From positions 1 through 64,000 of the forward strand of contig NZ_SMKK01000009.1 of assembly GCF_004348425.1 (NCBI RefSeq): 64,000 nt of DNA, written 5' to 3'. Under the pieces are notes generated by a model. It ran no database searches, was not told where the DNA came from, and was given only the letters and a program-made list of their open reading frames with translations. The DNA is from Actinomadura sp. 7K507 (GTDB taxonomy: Bacteria > Actinomycetota > Actinomycetes > Streptosporangiales > Streptosporangiaceae). Both the position numbers and the translations under genes were made by a program. Shown piece after piece: positions 20,151-29,214 of this stretch. The stretch's first letter is position 1, and each line of letters starts with the position of its first letter.

Positions 20151-21149
20151 TCAGCCCGCACTCCAGTAGCGATCTTGCGCGAAGACCAGCGCGGCGGCGC
20201 CGACGAGCCCGGCGGTCTGGCCGAGCGCCGCCGGGACGATCCGGACGCGGCGCGCGAACTCCATCCGGGCGTGCTCGCGGAACGCCTCCTCCAGCGGGTC
20301 GAACAGCAGCGCCCCCGCCTGGGAGACGCCGCCGCCGATCGCGGCGACCTCCAGATCGCACAGGTGCGTCGCGGACGCGATCGCGATGCCGATGGCGCGG
20401 CCGGCGCGCCGCATCGCGGAGATGGCGACCGGGTGCGCCCGGCGGGCGTCGGCGGCCAGTTCGACGCCGGTGACGTCGGGGGTCCCCTGCCGCCAGCCCT
20501 GCTCCTGGGCCCAGGAGACCAGCCCGGGGCCGCGCGCGATGGCCTCCAGGCAGCCCCGGCCGCCGCAGGCGCAGGGCGGCCCGCCGGGATCGACGACGAC
20601 GTGCCCGATGTGCCCGGCGTTGCCTGTTCCGCCGTTGATGAGCCTGCCGCCGAGGACGAGTCCGCCGCCGACGCCGGTGGACACCACCATGCCGAGGACG
20701 TTGTCGCGGCCGCGTCCCGCGCCGCGCCAGTGCTCGCCGACGGCGACGCAGATGGCGTCGTTGTGGATGCGGACCGGGAGCCCCGGGTAGCGGTCGCGGA
20801 GCCTGGCGCGCAGCGGGAAACCGTGCCGCCACGCGGGGATGTTGAGCGGGGACACCTCGGCGGCGGGCCAGGTCATCGGCCCTCCGCAGCCGGCGCCGAC
20901 GCCCGCGAGCGGCGGGTCCCCCGCGTCGGCGGTGAGCTTGGCGAGGAGGGCCTCCAGCGTCCGCCACAGCCCGTCGGCGTCCAGCCCGGGGCCGCCCGGC
21001 GTGGCGACCCGGTCGTAGGCGGCGACGCGCCCGCCGGGTTCGACGATCGCGGCGGCCAGCTTCGTCCCGCCGATGTCGATGGCCAGCACGGGCGCCAGCA
21101 CGGGCGCCTGGGCGGGCGCCTGGGCGGGCGCCGCGTCCGGCCCGCTCAC
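20151..21149 (-). CDS. ROK-family sugar kinase (glucokinase-like), 332 aa
   Basis: Actin-fold ROK protein. The phosphate-1 motif LAIDIGGTKLAAAIV is near the N-terminus, and the sugar-site pieces are IHNDAICVAVGEH and STGVGGGLVLGG. The zinc-binding ROK signature is in CACGGRGCLEA, with the preceding GHIGHVVVD. There is no N-terminal helix-turn-helix, so it is an enzyme, not a repressor. The substrate is likely glucose or another hexose. The leading ~22 residues are a PAQAPAQAP repeat. GTG 21149 overlaps the FIST stop (GTGA), giving translational coupling. Confidence 0.88.
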   Translation of the reverse strand: MSGPDAAPAQAPAQAPVLAPVLAIDIGGTKLAAAIVEPGGRVAAYDRVATPGGPGLDADGLWRTLEALLAKLTADAGDPPLAGVGAGCGGPMTWPAAEVSPLNIPAWRHGFPLRARLRDRYPGLPVRIHNDAICVAVGEHWRGAGRGRDNVLGMVVSTGVGGGLVLGGRLINGGTGNAGHIGHVVVDPGGPPCACGGRGCLEAIARGPGLVSWAQEQGWRQGTPDVTGVELAADARRAHPVAISAMRRAGRAIGIAIASATHLCDLEVAAIGGGVSQAGALLFDPLEEAFREHARMEFARRVRIVPAALGQTAGLVGAAALVFAQDRYWSAG

Positions 21150-22300
21150 CCTGCCCGGCCGAAGGCGAGGATGGACGCGGTGAAGCCGTGCACGTGGTTG
21201 CGTCCCGCGACCGGGCCGATCTCGCCGGCGCCGAAGAAGCCGCCCACCCCCGCGGGACCGAACGCGCGGTCGAGGATGCGGGCGTCGTGGTCGGAGTCGG
21301 GGAACATCGCCTGGCCGCGCCCGTTGCAGGAGAACAGCAGCGCGCCCTCGACCGGCGCCATGTCGAACCGGTCGAGCAGCGCGGCGAGGTCCTCGTCGGC
21401 GGCCCCGGCGTCGCGGACCTGGAAGCGGACGGTGCGTCCCACGTCCACCACGTCGCCGATCGCGATGGCGCCGCTGTCGGTGTCGGCGCCCACCACCCCG
21501 CGGACGAGGAAGTCGCCGTGGTCGTGCTGGTCGGCGTACTCGTCCATGGCGACGCCGATCAGCAGCCCGCTCCCGGCGAGCTCCTGCTCCTCCTCCGGCA
21601 GCCCGAGGACGATCTGCTCCAGCTTCTCCAGCGCGGGGACGCCCGCCAGCTCGTACAGGACGTTCTCCTCCGCCCTGGTCACGACCATGTCGGGGCCGAT
21701 CGGGCGGGCGCCCTGGCTCACCACGGTCGCGGCGGCCACGGATCCGCCGATCACGACCCCCACCGCGCCGTCGCGGTAGATCTCCCCGCCGACGAACAGC
21801 CGGGCGTCGCCGCGCTCGTGGCCCTCCGCGAGGCCGCCGACGAGGGGCAGGCCCGGCAGCGCGTCGTCGGAGCGCTCGACGAACGCGTCCACCGGGAAGC
21901 TGTAGGGGTCGGTCAGCAGCACGCCGACCACGTCGTCGACCTGGGCCTCGGGCATGCCGACGACGACCAGGCGGTCGTCGGCCTTCAGCGTCTCCAGCCG
22001 GAACGGGTCGAGCCGCGCGCCGGGCAGCACCGCCGCCCACGCGCTGACCGCGCCGGTCTCCTCCACGCCGCGCCCTGCGCCGATCACCCCGGACGCGCTG
22101 CACCCCAGCAGGATCGCGGGCCCCGCCGCGCGCGCCGCGGCCACCGCCGCCTCCTCGAACGCCTCCGGATCGTCCCCCGTCATGAAGACGCAGACCAGGT
22201 CGGGCGCCGCACTGAGGGGCGCGAGGGCCTGCTCGACCGCGGACGCGGCCGCCTTGCTCAGGTCGGGTCCGAGGGCCAGGCCATCACCGAATCGCGCCAT
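21146..22300 (-). CDS. FIST-domain signal-transduction protein, 384 aa
   Basis: Soluble FIST_N/FIST_C protein, a family proposed to bind small ligands such as amino acids. The FIST N region spans roughly residues 15-210 (LVCVFMTGDDPEAFEE, LLGCSASGVIG, GVLLTDPYSFP, LPLVGGLAEG). The C part spans 220-384, with ALLFSCNGRGQAMF and the closing GFFGAGEIGPVAGRNHVHGFTAS. It stands alone here, not fused to a kinase or cyclase. ATG 22300 has AGGGAGG eight bases upstream. It heads an operon with ROK and ilvA, which suggests nutrient sensing coupled to central metabolism (inference). Confidence 0.87.
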   Translation of the reverse strand: MARFGDGLALGPDLSKAAASAVEQALAPLSAAPDLVCVFMTGDDPEAFEEAAVAAARAAGPAILLGCSASGVIGAGRGVEETGAVSAWAAVLPGARLDPFRLETLKADDRLVVVGMPEAQVDDVVGVLLTDPYSFPVDAFVERSDDALPGLPLVGGLAEGHERGDARLFVGGEIYRDGAVGVVIGGSVAAATVVSQGARPIGPDMVVTRAEENVLYELAGVPALEKLEQIVLGLPEEEQELAGSGLLIGVAMDEYADQHDHGDFLVRGVVGADTDSGAIAIGDVVDVGRTVRFQVRDAGAADEDLAALLDRFDMAPVEGALLFSCNGRGQAMFPDSDHDARILDRAFGPAGVGGFFGAGEIGPVAGRNHVHGFTASILAFGRAG

Positions 22301-22409
22301 CGGCGCCGCCTCCCTCACTCCGTTTCACCGGCTGCTTCACAATGCCAGTTTCCCCTGCCACGCGCCCTCCACCCAAACATCACCCGATCCACGCACGTCC
22401 GTACATACT

Positions 22410-22424
22410 TGGACGAATCGTCCA
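22410..22424. promoter_or_regulatory. TGGACGA-A-TCGTCCA palindrome between FIST and MoxR operons
   Basis: A perfect 7-1-7 palindrome in the 166-base gap between divergent operons (starts at 22300 and 22467). It shares outer TGGAC/GTCCA halves with the palindrome at 2474-2488. It is placed to control either or both promoters. No TetR-like gene is within the window. Confidence 0.5.
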
Positions 22425-22453
22425 GCGGGGTGCGATTCCGCGTACCGGCGACG

Positions 22454-22466
22454 TAATGTCGGTCGC
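22454..22466 (+). promoter_or_regulatory. Leaderless-type -10 box of the MoxR-like gene
   Basis: TAATGT (22454-22459) is followed by exactly seven bases and then the GTG at 22467. There is no ribosome-binding site. This is the arrangement of leaderless actinobacterial transcripts. The -35 region is not consensus. Confidence 0.5.
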
Positions 22467-23903
22467 GTGCGTTCTTCCACACCGCGTGAATCCCTACCCA
22501 GCGAGACCACACTGGGCGAGCTGCGCACCAGCGGTCACGTCCAGCGATCGGTGAAGGCCGAGATCCGCCACAACCTGCTCGACCGGCTGAGATCCGGGGA
22601 GCCGCGCTTCCCCGGCATCCTCGGGTTCGACGACACCGTCCTGCCGCACCTCGAACGAGCCCTCCTCGCCGGGCACGACCTGGTGCTCCTGGGCGAGCGC
22701 GGGCAGGGCAAGACGCGGCTGATCCGCACCCTGGCCGGGCTGCTGGACGAGTGGACCCCGGTCGTGGCCGGCTGCGAGATCAACGACCACCCCTACGAGC
22801 CGGTGTGCGTGCGCTGCCGGCGGCTGGCCGCCGAGAAGGGCGACGAGCTGCCGGTCGAGTGGCGGCACCGCGACGAGCGGTACGGGGAGAAGCTCGCCAC
22901 GCCGGACACCAGCGTCGGCGACCTCATCGGCGACGTCGACCCGATCAAGGTGGCCGAGGGCCGCACCCTCGGCGACCCGGAGACCGTCCACTTCGGGCTC
23001 GTCCCGCGCACCAACCGCGGCATCTTCTCCATCAACGAGCTGCCCGACCTGGCCGAGCGGATCCAGGTGGCGCTGCTGAACGTCCTCGAGGAACGCGACG
23101 TGCAGGTCCGCGGCTACGCGCTGCGGCTGCCGCTGGACGTGCTGCTCATCGCGTCCGCCAACCCCGAGGACTACACCAACCGGGGCCGCATCATCACCCC
23201 GCTGAAGGACCGCTTCGGCGCCGAGATCCGCACCCACTACCCCCTCGAACTGGACGCCGAGCTGGCGCTGATCCGGCAGGAGTCCGACTTCGCCGATCTG
23301 GCCGGGCTGCCCGCCGAGGTGCCCGACCACCTGGTCGAGATCATCGGCCGGTTCACCCGGCTCGTCCGCGAGTCGACGGCGGTGGACGCCCGGTCCGGGG
23401 TGTCGGCGCGGTTCGCGCTCGCGGGCGCCGAGACCGTCGCGGCGGGCGCGGTGCGCCGCGCCGCGCTGACCGGCGAGGAGCACGCCGTCGCGCGGGTCTG
23501 CGACCTGCCCGCGGTCGTCCCGTCGCTGATGGGCAAGGTGGAGTTCGAGGTCAGCGAGGAGGGCCGCGAGCAGGAGGTGCTGGAGCACCTGCTGCGCCGC
23601 GCCATCGCCGAGACCTACCGGCGGACGCTGGGCCCCGCCGACCTGAACGGGCTGCTGGACAAGTTCGACTCCGGCGAGCGCGTCGAGGCGGGCGAGCTGG
23701 TGTCGGCGACGGAGCTGCTGCGCCGCATCGGCCACGTCCCCGGCCTCGCCAAGATCATGGAGCGGCTCGACCTGAGCGGGGAGTCCCCCGGGCAGGCCGC
23801 GGCCGCGCTGGAATTCGCCCTGGAAGGGCTGTTCCTCACCCGCCGGCTGTCCAAGGACGTCACGGAGGGACGCTCCGACGGGACGGCCACCTACCGGACC
23901 TGA
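22467..23903 (+). CDS. MoxR/magnesium-chelatase-like AAA+ ATPase, 478 aa
   Basis: AAA+ ATPase with Walker A GERGQGKT (76-83), a Walker B/sensor region at GIFSINELPDLAERIQVALLN and the arginine-bearing LKDRFGAEIRTHYP. A Cys pair in EPVCVRCRRLA (about residue 112) lies after Walker A and could bind metal. The overall form resembles BchI/ChlI and MoxR/RavA proteins, which work with VWA-domain partners to remodel proteins or insert metals. The VWA gene follows 37 bases downstream, so the two are almost surely a pair. GTG 22467 is chosen; an open frame extending far upstream is antisense to FIST. Confidence 0.88.
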   Translation: MRSSTPRESLPSETTLGELRTSGHVQRSVKAEIRHNLLDRLRSGEPRFPGILGFDDTVLPHLERALLAGHDLVLLGERGQGKTRLIRTLAGLLDEWTPVVAGCEINDHPYEPVCVRCRRLAAEKGDELPVEWRHRDERYGEKLATPDTSVGDLIGDVDPIKVAEGRTLGDPETVHFGLVPRTNRGIFSINELPDLAERIQVALLNVLEERDVQVRGYALRLPLDVLLIASANPEDYTNRGRIITPLKDRFGAEIRTHYPLELDAELALIRQESDFADLAGLPAEVPDHLVEIIGRFTRLVRESTAVDARSGVSARFALAGAETVAAGAVRRAALTGEEHAVARVCDLPAVVPSLMGKVEFEVSEEGREQEVLEHLLRRAIAETYRRTLGPADLNGLLDKFDSGERVEAGELVSATELLRRIGHVPGLAKIMERLDLSGESPGQAAAALEFALEGLFLTRRLSKDVTEGRSDGTATYRT

Positions 23904-23940
23904 CGCCCGGACCTGAATTCTCCACGCGCAAGGAGATTCG

Positions 23941-26103
23941 ATGAGCCGATACCGCTACGGCGCCTACGAGGACGGGCCCGACCCGCTCGCCCCGCCCTAC
24001 GACGTCCGCGACGCCCTCGACGCCATGGGCGACTCCGTCCTGGACGGCACCCGTCCGGACGACGCCCTGCGCGACCTGCTGCGCCGCGGCCTGCCGGGCG
24101 CGGAGAACCGCCGCGGGCTCGACGACATGCTCCGCCAGGTGCGCGAGCGCCGCCGCGCCCTGCGCGACCGGGGCCGGCTGGACGGGACGCTGGAGCAGGC
24201 CCGCGCGCTGCTGGACACCGCGATCGGGCAGGAGCGGGCCGAGCTGTTCCCCGACCCGGGCGACGAGGCGCGGCTGCGGGAGGCGGAGCTGGACACGCTG
24301 CCGTCCGACACGTCCCAGGCGATCCGGCGGCTGTCGGACTACGAGTGGCGCTCCGACGCCGCCCGGCAGACGTTCGAGCGGCTGAAGGACCTGCTGCGGC
24401 GCGATGTGCTCGACGCGCAGTTCCAGGGCATGAAGCAGGCCCTGGAGAACCAGGACCCGGCCGCCATGGAGCGCGTCAAGGAGATGATGGGCGCGCTCAA
24501 CGAGATGCTGGATCGCGACGCGCGCGGCGAGCACACCCAGGAGGACTTCGACCGCTTCATGCAGGAGTACGGGGACATGTTCCCCGACGATCCGCAGAAC
24601 CTCGAGGAGCTGGTCGACTCCCTGGCCCGCCGCGCCGCCGCGATGGACCGGCTGCTCGCCTCGCTCAGTCCGGAGCAGCGCGCCGAGCTGGCCGGGCTGA
24701 TGGAGCAGGCCATGCAGGACGCGGGTCTCGCGATGGAGATGACCCGGCTCGGCGACGCGCTGCGGACGCGCCGTCCCGACCTCGGCTGGGGCCAGTCCGA
24801 GCAGATGACCGGCGAGGACCCGCTCGGCATGGGGGACGCCACGACCGCGCTCGCGGAGCTGGCCGACCTGAGCGAACTGGAGGCTGCGCTCGGGCAGGAG
24901 TACCCGGGCGCGCGGCTCGACGACATCGACGAGGACGCCGTCCGGCGGGCGCTCGGCAGGCAGGCCGTCGACGACCTGAGCGCGCTGCGCCGCATCGAGG
25001 CGGAGCTGGAGCGGCAGGGCTACCTGCGGCGCAACCGCGGCAAGCTGGAGCTGACCCCGAAGGCGGTGCGGCGGCTCGGCGAGACGGCGCTGCGCCGGGT
25101 GTTCGCGCAGCTCACGTCCGGCCGGCAGGGCGACCACGACCAGCGGGACGCCGGCCAGGCGGGCGAGCTGACCGGGGCGAGCCGGGAGTGGCGGTTCGGC
25201 GACGAGCAGCCCCTCGACGTGGTCCGGACGGTGAGCAACGCCATCCGCCGCAGCGCCATGGACTCCGGCACGGCTCTCACCACCGGCTCCCCCACCACCG
25301 GCTCCCCCACCACCGGCTCTCCGATCACCGGCTCTCCCACCACCGGCCCGGCGGTGTCCACCGCGAAGGTCGTGGAGCCGAGCACCGCCGACATCGTGGA
25401 GATCACCGGGAACGGGTCGCGGCGTCCCCCGGGTGTGAGCCCCGCCGGTCTCAAGCCCGGTGGTGTGAAGCCCGGTGGGGTGAAACTCGGCGTGGACGAC
25501 TTCGAGGTCCACGAGACCGAACGGCGCACCGGCGCGGCCGTCTGCCTGCTGGTCGACCTGTCGTACTCGATGGTGCTGCGCGGGACGTGGGCGGTCGCCA
25601 AGCAGACGACGCTCGCCCTGCACACGCTCGTGACCAGCAAGTTCCCGCAGGACGCGATCCAGATCATCGGGTTCTCCAACTACGCGCGGGTCCTGCATCC
25701 CGAGGAGATGGCGGGCCTGGACTGGGACATGGTGCAGGGCACCAACCTGCACCACGCCCTGATGATCGCGGGACGGCATCTGGACCGGCACCCCGACTTC
25801 GAGCCGATCGTCCTGGTGGTCACCGACGGCGAGCCGACCGCGCACCTGCGGCCGGACGGCCGCTCGCTGTTCGACTACCCGCCCTCGACCGACACGCTCG
25901 TCCTCACGCTCGCCGAGGTCGACAAGATGACCCGGCGGGGCGCCTGCATGAACTTCTTCATGCTCGCCGAGGACCGCCGCCTCGTCTCGTTCGTCGAGGA
26001 GGTCGCGCAGCGCAACGGCGGCCGGGTCTTCGCGCCCGACGCCGACCGGCTCGGCGAATATGTCGTGAGCGACTACCTGAGGGTGCGCCGCGCCCGCCGC
26101 TGA
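23941..26103 (+). CDS. VWA-domain protein, partner of the MoxR-like ATPase, 720 aa
   Basis: Large soluble protein. The first ~420 residues are charged and helical (ERVKEMMGALNEMLDRD, LLASLSPEQRAELAGLME), then a Thr/Gly/Ser/Pro repeat linker (about 445-470), a second linker with GGVKPGGVKLGV, and a von Willebrand factor A domain (about 530-700). The MIDAS motif is DLSYS (Asp539, Ser541, Ser543), with TDGEPTAH further on as the acidic loop. This is the BchD/ViaA/CoxE-type partner of AAA+ proteins. GGAGA lies four bases before ATG 23941. The repeats in the linker may vary in number between strains. Confidence 0.88.
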   Translation: MSRYRYGAYEDGPDPLAPPYDVRDALDAMGDSVLDGTRPDDALRDLLRRGLPGAENRRGLDDMLRQVRERRRALRDRGRLDGTLEQARALLDTAIGQERAELFPDPGDEARLREAELDTLPSDTSQAIRRLSDYEWRSDAARQTFERLKDLLRRDVLDAQFQGMKQALENQDPAAMERVKEMMGALNEMLDRDARGEHTQEDFDRFMQEYGDMFPDDPQNLEELVDSLARRAAAMDRLLASLSPEQRAELAGLMEQAMQDAGLAMEMTRLGDALRTRRPDLGWGQSEQMTGEDPLGMGDATTALAELADLSELEAALGQEYPGARLDDIDEDAVRRALGRQAVDDLSALRRIEAELERQGYLRRNRGKLELTPKAVRRLGETALRRVFAQLTSGRQGDHDQRDAGQAGELTGASREWRFGDEQPLDVVRTVSNAIRRSAMDSGTALTTGSPTTGSPTTGSPITGSPTTGPAVSTAKVVEPSTADIVEITGNGSRRPPGVSPAGLKPGGVKPGGVKLGVDDFEVHETERRTGAAVCLLVDLSYSMVLRGTWAVAKQTTLALHTLVTSKFPQDAIQIIGFSNYARVLHPEEMAGLDWDMVQGTNLHHALMIAGRHLDRHPDFEPIVLVVTDGEPTAHLRPDGRSLFDYPPSTDTLVLTLAEVDKMTRRGACMNFFMLAEDRRLVSFVEEVAQRNGGRVFAPDADRLGEYVVSDYLRVRRARR
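25279..25347 (+). repeat. 15-base tandem repeats encoding TTGSP
   Basis: Four full copies and one partial copy of ACCACCGGCTCCCCC or near variants encode the TTGSP pentapeptide linker inside the VWA gene. The unit is a multiple of three, so changes in number keep frame. Confidence 0.85.
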
Positions 26104-26129
26104 GGCCCCGCGAAGGCTAGGGTCGGCCC

Positions 26130-26663
26130 ATGGCCGACCACCTGCTGCTGTTCTTCCACATCGGGTTCGCGATCTTCGCGCTCGGACCGCTGACCGCCGC
26201 GACGATGTCCACCCCGCGCTACATCCGCAAGCGCAACCTGGTCGTGGTGCGCTACCTGCACCGGGCCACCCAGATCTACGGCGTCGCCAGCCTGGGGATC
26301 TTCCTGTTCGGGCTGCTGCTCGCCCAGGGCGACCTGGCCGAGGTGTGGCTGTCGGCGTCGATGACGCTGTTCATCGTCGCGCTGGTGCTGCTGCTGATCA
26401 TCGAGCGCGACCAGCGCAAGGCGGCGCATCTGCTGGAGGTCGCGGGAGCCGGGGAACCGCGGGAGGCGGTCCCCGCCGAGCCCGCCGGCACGAAGAAGAA
26501 GGACGGCAAGGACGGCGAGGACGCCGAGGCCGGGGAGAAGAAGCGGTCCGCCAAGGCGGATGGCGACATCGCCCAGGTGGAGCGGGGACGGCTGGCCGCC
26601 ATGTCCGGCGTCGTCGCACTGATCTGGATCGTGATCCTGCTGCTGATGGTCTGGAACGGCTGA
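26130..26663 (+). CDS. Integral membrane protein, DUF2269-like, 177 aa
   Basis: Four hydrophobic segments: LLLFFHIGFAIFALGPLTAA, YGVASLGIFLFGLLLA, SASMTLFIVALVLLLII and a C-terminal VVALIWIVILLLMVWNG. A Lys/Glu/Asp-rich cytoplasmic loop (about residues 110-150, TKKKDGKDGEDAEAGEKK) separates the last. The early His in the first segment is typical of DUF2269-type predicted membrane proteins. No catalytic motif is seen. It lies 26 bases after the VWA gene on the same strand, so it may be co-transcribed and could be the membrane partner, but this is inference. It converges with the esterase gene. Confidence 0.72.
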   Translation: MADHLLLFFHIGFAIFALGPLTAATMSTPRYIRKRNLVVVRYLHRATQIYGVASLGIFLFGLLLAQGDLAEVWLSASMTLFIVALVLLLIIERDQRKAAHLLEVAGAGEPREAVPAEPAGTKKKDGKDGEDAEAGEKKRSAKADGDIAQVERGRLAAMSGVVALIWIVILLLMVWNG

Positions 26664-26729
26664 GTCACCCGGGCGGGTCGCTCAAGGCAGCCCGGGTCGC
26701 TCGGGGCCGGGGCCACCCGGGACTCGGTG

Positions 26730-27839
26730 CTACTCGGGGCCGGGCTTCAGGCGGTTCTTGAGCCAGGTCACGATCCCCGGGTAGGTGTGCTCGTCGGCCA
26801 GCAGCCCCGAGGCGTGCCTGTCGCCCTCGATCTTCTTGACCTCCGCCGGGACGCCCGCGGCGCGCAGCGCGCCCGCCAGCCCGGTGCTCTGCGTGAGCGG
26901 GACGAAGTCGCCCGTGGTGTGCATGAGGAGCATCGGCGCGTCCCCGGCGGAGGCGTGCGTGGAGGAGTTGGCGTCCTTCAGCCGCGTCCAGCAGTCCTTG
27001 TCGGTGGCCGCGCCGGGGACGCAGTTCACCAGGGAGGTCACGGCCTGCCGCAGCGTCTGCTGGCTGGGCGTCGCGTCCGGCTTCCCGCCGTCCTGGTAGG
27101 CGAGGTACGGGTTGTTCGGCGGCGACAGCGCCACCACGCCGCGGACCTGCGCGGTACCGGTCCCGAACGTGCCGAGCTGGGTCGCGAGGTGCCCGCCGGA
27201 CGAGGCGCCGACGACGGCGATGCGCTGCGGGTCGACGTTCCACTGCCGGGCGTGCTTGCGGACGAAGGCGAGCGCGGACATCGCGTCGTCGCGCTGCGCC
27301 GGCCACTGCGCCTTGGGGGCGAGCCGGTAGTTCGCGGTCACGGCGACGAAGCCCTCCTCCGTCAGCCGCCGCGCGAAGTACTTCCAGCCGCTCTTGTCGC
27401 CCTGCAGCCAGTAGCCGCCGTGCAGGACCAGGACGGCGGGACGCGGCGTGGCCCGCGGGCCGGTCTCGCGCCAGTAGGCGTCGATCTTCTGCCGCCGGTC
27501 CTCGCCGTAGGCGTACGTCCGGGACCGCGGGAGATCCGGCGTCACCATGACGGCCTCGGCGGAGACGGTGCCGTCGGTCTCGCCGTCCGGCGCCGCCCCC
27601 CCGTGGGGAGGCCGCGACGTGGAGGACGAGGACGGCGACTGCGATCCGGGGGCGCCGGTCCGCGGGCCACCGGAGGGGGGTGTCGTCCCTGGCTCCCCCG
27701 TGGGGGACACCGCCGGAGGGGACGGGACGGACGAGGACGGCGTCGGTTCCGGCGTCGTCGCCTGGGCCCCGCCCGGAATGGCGACGGCGGACAAACACGT
27801 CGCGGCGAACGCCGCCCCACAGACCAGTACTTTGCGCAC
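26730..27839 (-). CDS. Secreted alpha/beta hydrolase (esterase/acetylesterase-like), 369 aa
   Basis: A signal peptide (VRKVLVCGAAFAATCLSAVA, cleavage near GAQA) is followed by about 75 residues of Pro/Ser/Thr/Gly linker, then an alpha/beta hydrolase of the BD-FAE/carboxylesterase type. The oxyanion motif is LHGGYW, the nucleophile elbow is GASSGGH, the Asp is in TGDFVP and the His in GDRHASG. It is likely a wall-associated or secreted esterase. GTG 27839 is preferred. A perfect TATAAT box lies 33 bases upstream, so the longer in-frame extension starting at TTG 27890 would begin before the transcript. AAAGG is about seven bases before the GTG. Confidence 0.85.
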   Translation of the reverse strand: MRKVLVCGAAFAATCLSAVAIPGGAQATTPEPTPSSSVPSPPAVSPTGEPGTTPPSGGPRTGAPGSQSPSSSSTSRPPHGGAAPDGETDGTVSAEAVMVTPDLPRSRTYAYGEDRRQKIDAYWRETGPRATPRPAVLVLHGGYWLQGDKSGWKYFARRLTEEGFVAVTANYRLAPKAQWPAQRDDAMSALAFVRKHARQWNVDPQRIAVVGASSGGHLATQLGTFGTGTAQVRGVVALSPPNNPYLAYQDGGKPDATPSQQTLRQAVTSLVNCVPGAATDKDCWTRLKDANSSTHASAGDAPMLLMHTTGDFVPLTQSTGLAGALRAAGVPAEVKKIEGDRHASGLLADEHTYPGIVTWLKNRLKPGPE

Positions 27840-27872
27840 CCCGGGCCCTTTCTTTACGAACCTGGCGCGCCG

Positions 27873-27878
27873 ATTATA
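27873..27878 (-). promoter_or_regulatory. -10 box TATAAT of the esterase gene
   Basis: Consensus TATAAT on the minus strand, with transcription expected to start near 27866, some 27 bases before GTG 27839. No clear -35 is present. It settles the start codon, since the upstream TTG at 27890 would not be transcribed. Confidence 0.65.
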
Positions 27879-27886
27879 GAGGTTGA

Positions 27887-29044
27887 TCAAGTGCCGTGTG
27901 GCAGCGCCCGCTCAAGATCCCGGAGAAGATCGTCGGCGTCCTCGATCCCGACCGACAGCCGCACCAGGTCACCGGGGACCTCCAGCGGCGACCCGGCGGC
28001 CGAGGCGTGCGTCATCCGGCCCGGGTGCTCGATCAGCGACTCGACGCCGCCGAGCGACTCCCCGAGCGTGAACAGCTTCGTCTCCTCGCACACGCGGACG
28101 GCGGCGTCCTCGGACTCCATCCGGAACGAGACCATGCCGCCGAACGCCCTCATCTGCTTGGCGGCGACGTCGTGGCCGGGATGGCCGGGCAGCCCCGGGT
28201 AGAGGACCTGCCGGACGGACGGGTGCCGCCGCAGCATCTCCACGACCTTCTCCGCGTTCGCGCAGTGCCGGTCCATCCGCACGCCGAGCGTCTTGATCCC
28301 GCGCAGGGTGAGCCAGGCGTCGAACGGGCCCGCGACGGCGCCCATCGCGTTCTGGTGGAAGGTCAGCCGGTCGCCCAATTCCGCGTCCGACACGACCAGC
28401 GCGCCGCCGACGACGTCGGAGTGGCCGCCGATGTACTTGGTGGTCGAGTGGACGACCACGTCCGCGCCGAGTTCCAGCGGGCGCTGGAGATAGGGCGAGG
28501 CGAACGTGTTGTCGACGACCAGCAGCGCGCCCGCGTCGTGGGCGACGGCGGCGAGCGCCGCGATGTCGGCGATGCCGAGCAGCGGGTTCGTCGGCGTCTC
28601 CACCCAAATGATCTTCGTATCGGGCCGGACCGCCGCCCGCGCCGCGGCGACGTCGCCGAGGGGGACGGGGTCGAACGTGACGCCCCACGGCTCGGCCACC
28701 TTGGCGAACAGCCGGTAGGTGCCGCCGTAGGCGTCGTTCGGGATGACGACGTGGTCGCCGGGCCTGCAGACCGCTCGCAGGAGCGCGTCCTCGGCGGCGA
28801 GGCCGGACGCGAACGCCAGCCCCCGCGCGCCTCCCTCCGTCTCGGCGAGGCATACCTCCAGCGCGGTACGGGTCGGGTTCGCCGACCGGGAGTACTCGTA
28901 GCCGCCGCGCAGGCCGCCGATACCATCCTGTTTGTACGTGGAGACCTGGTAGATCGGCGTGACGACCGCGCCGGTCACCGGGTCCGGCTCCTGCCCGGCG
29001 TGGATGGCCAGGGTCTCGAAGCCTCGTTGAACGTCGTTGTCCAT
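27887..29044 (-). CDS. metB: Cystathionine gamma-synthase/lyase family PLP enzyme, 385 aa
   Basis: Cys/Met-metabolism PLP enzyme. The PLP lysine is Lys203 in VVHSTTKYIGGHSD. Substrate-site signatures GYEYSRSANPTR and SLGGVESLIEHP are typical of cystathionine gamma-synthase and gamma-lyase, which are hard to separate by sequence. With cbs 2.5 kb away, either forward or reverse transsulfuration is plausible. ATG 29044 is preceded by TAGCCT with a seven-base gap and no ribosome-binding site, suggesting a leaderless mRNA. The gene is divergent from the MMPL exporter. Confidence 0.9.
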   Translation of the reverse strand: MDNDVQRGFETLAIHAGQEPDPVTGAVVTPIYQVSTYKQDGIGGLRGGYEYSRSANPTRTALEVCLAETEGGARGLAFASGLAAEDALLRAVCRPGDHVVIPNDAYGGTYRLFAKVAEPWGVTFDPVPLGDVAAARAAVRPDTKIIWVETPTNPLLGIADIAALAAVAHDAGALLVVDNTFASPYLQRPLELGADVVVHSTTKYIGGHSDVVGGALVVSDAELGDRLTFHQNAMGAVAGPFDAWLTLRGIKTLGVRMDRHCANAEKVVEMLRRHPSVRQVLYPGLPGHPGHDVAAKQMRAFGGMVSFRMESEDAAVRVCEETKLFTLGESLGGVESLIEHPGRMTHASAAGSPLEVPGDLVRLSVGIEDADDLLRDLERALPHGT

Positions 29045-29057
29045 GGGTACGAGGCTA
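29045..29057 (-). promoter_or_regulatory. Leaderless-type -10 box of metB
   Basis: TAGCCT at 29057-29052 on the minus strand fits TAnnnT and lies seven bases before the ATG at 29044, with no purine-rich box between. It is consistent with transcription beginning at the start codon. Confidence 0.45.
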
Positions 29058-29214
29058 TCCACCCAGGTGCCCTCCTAGAGGATGAGACGCTCCCCCGGAG
29101 GTATCAGCCCCTATTTCGGCGCAGCGGGTGACCCCAACGAGCCATCGATTCTCTAACGTTCTACAGGTACCCCGTTTGACCTTGAACTCCCATCACCCTG
29201 ACTAAGGAAGCCTC

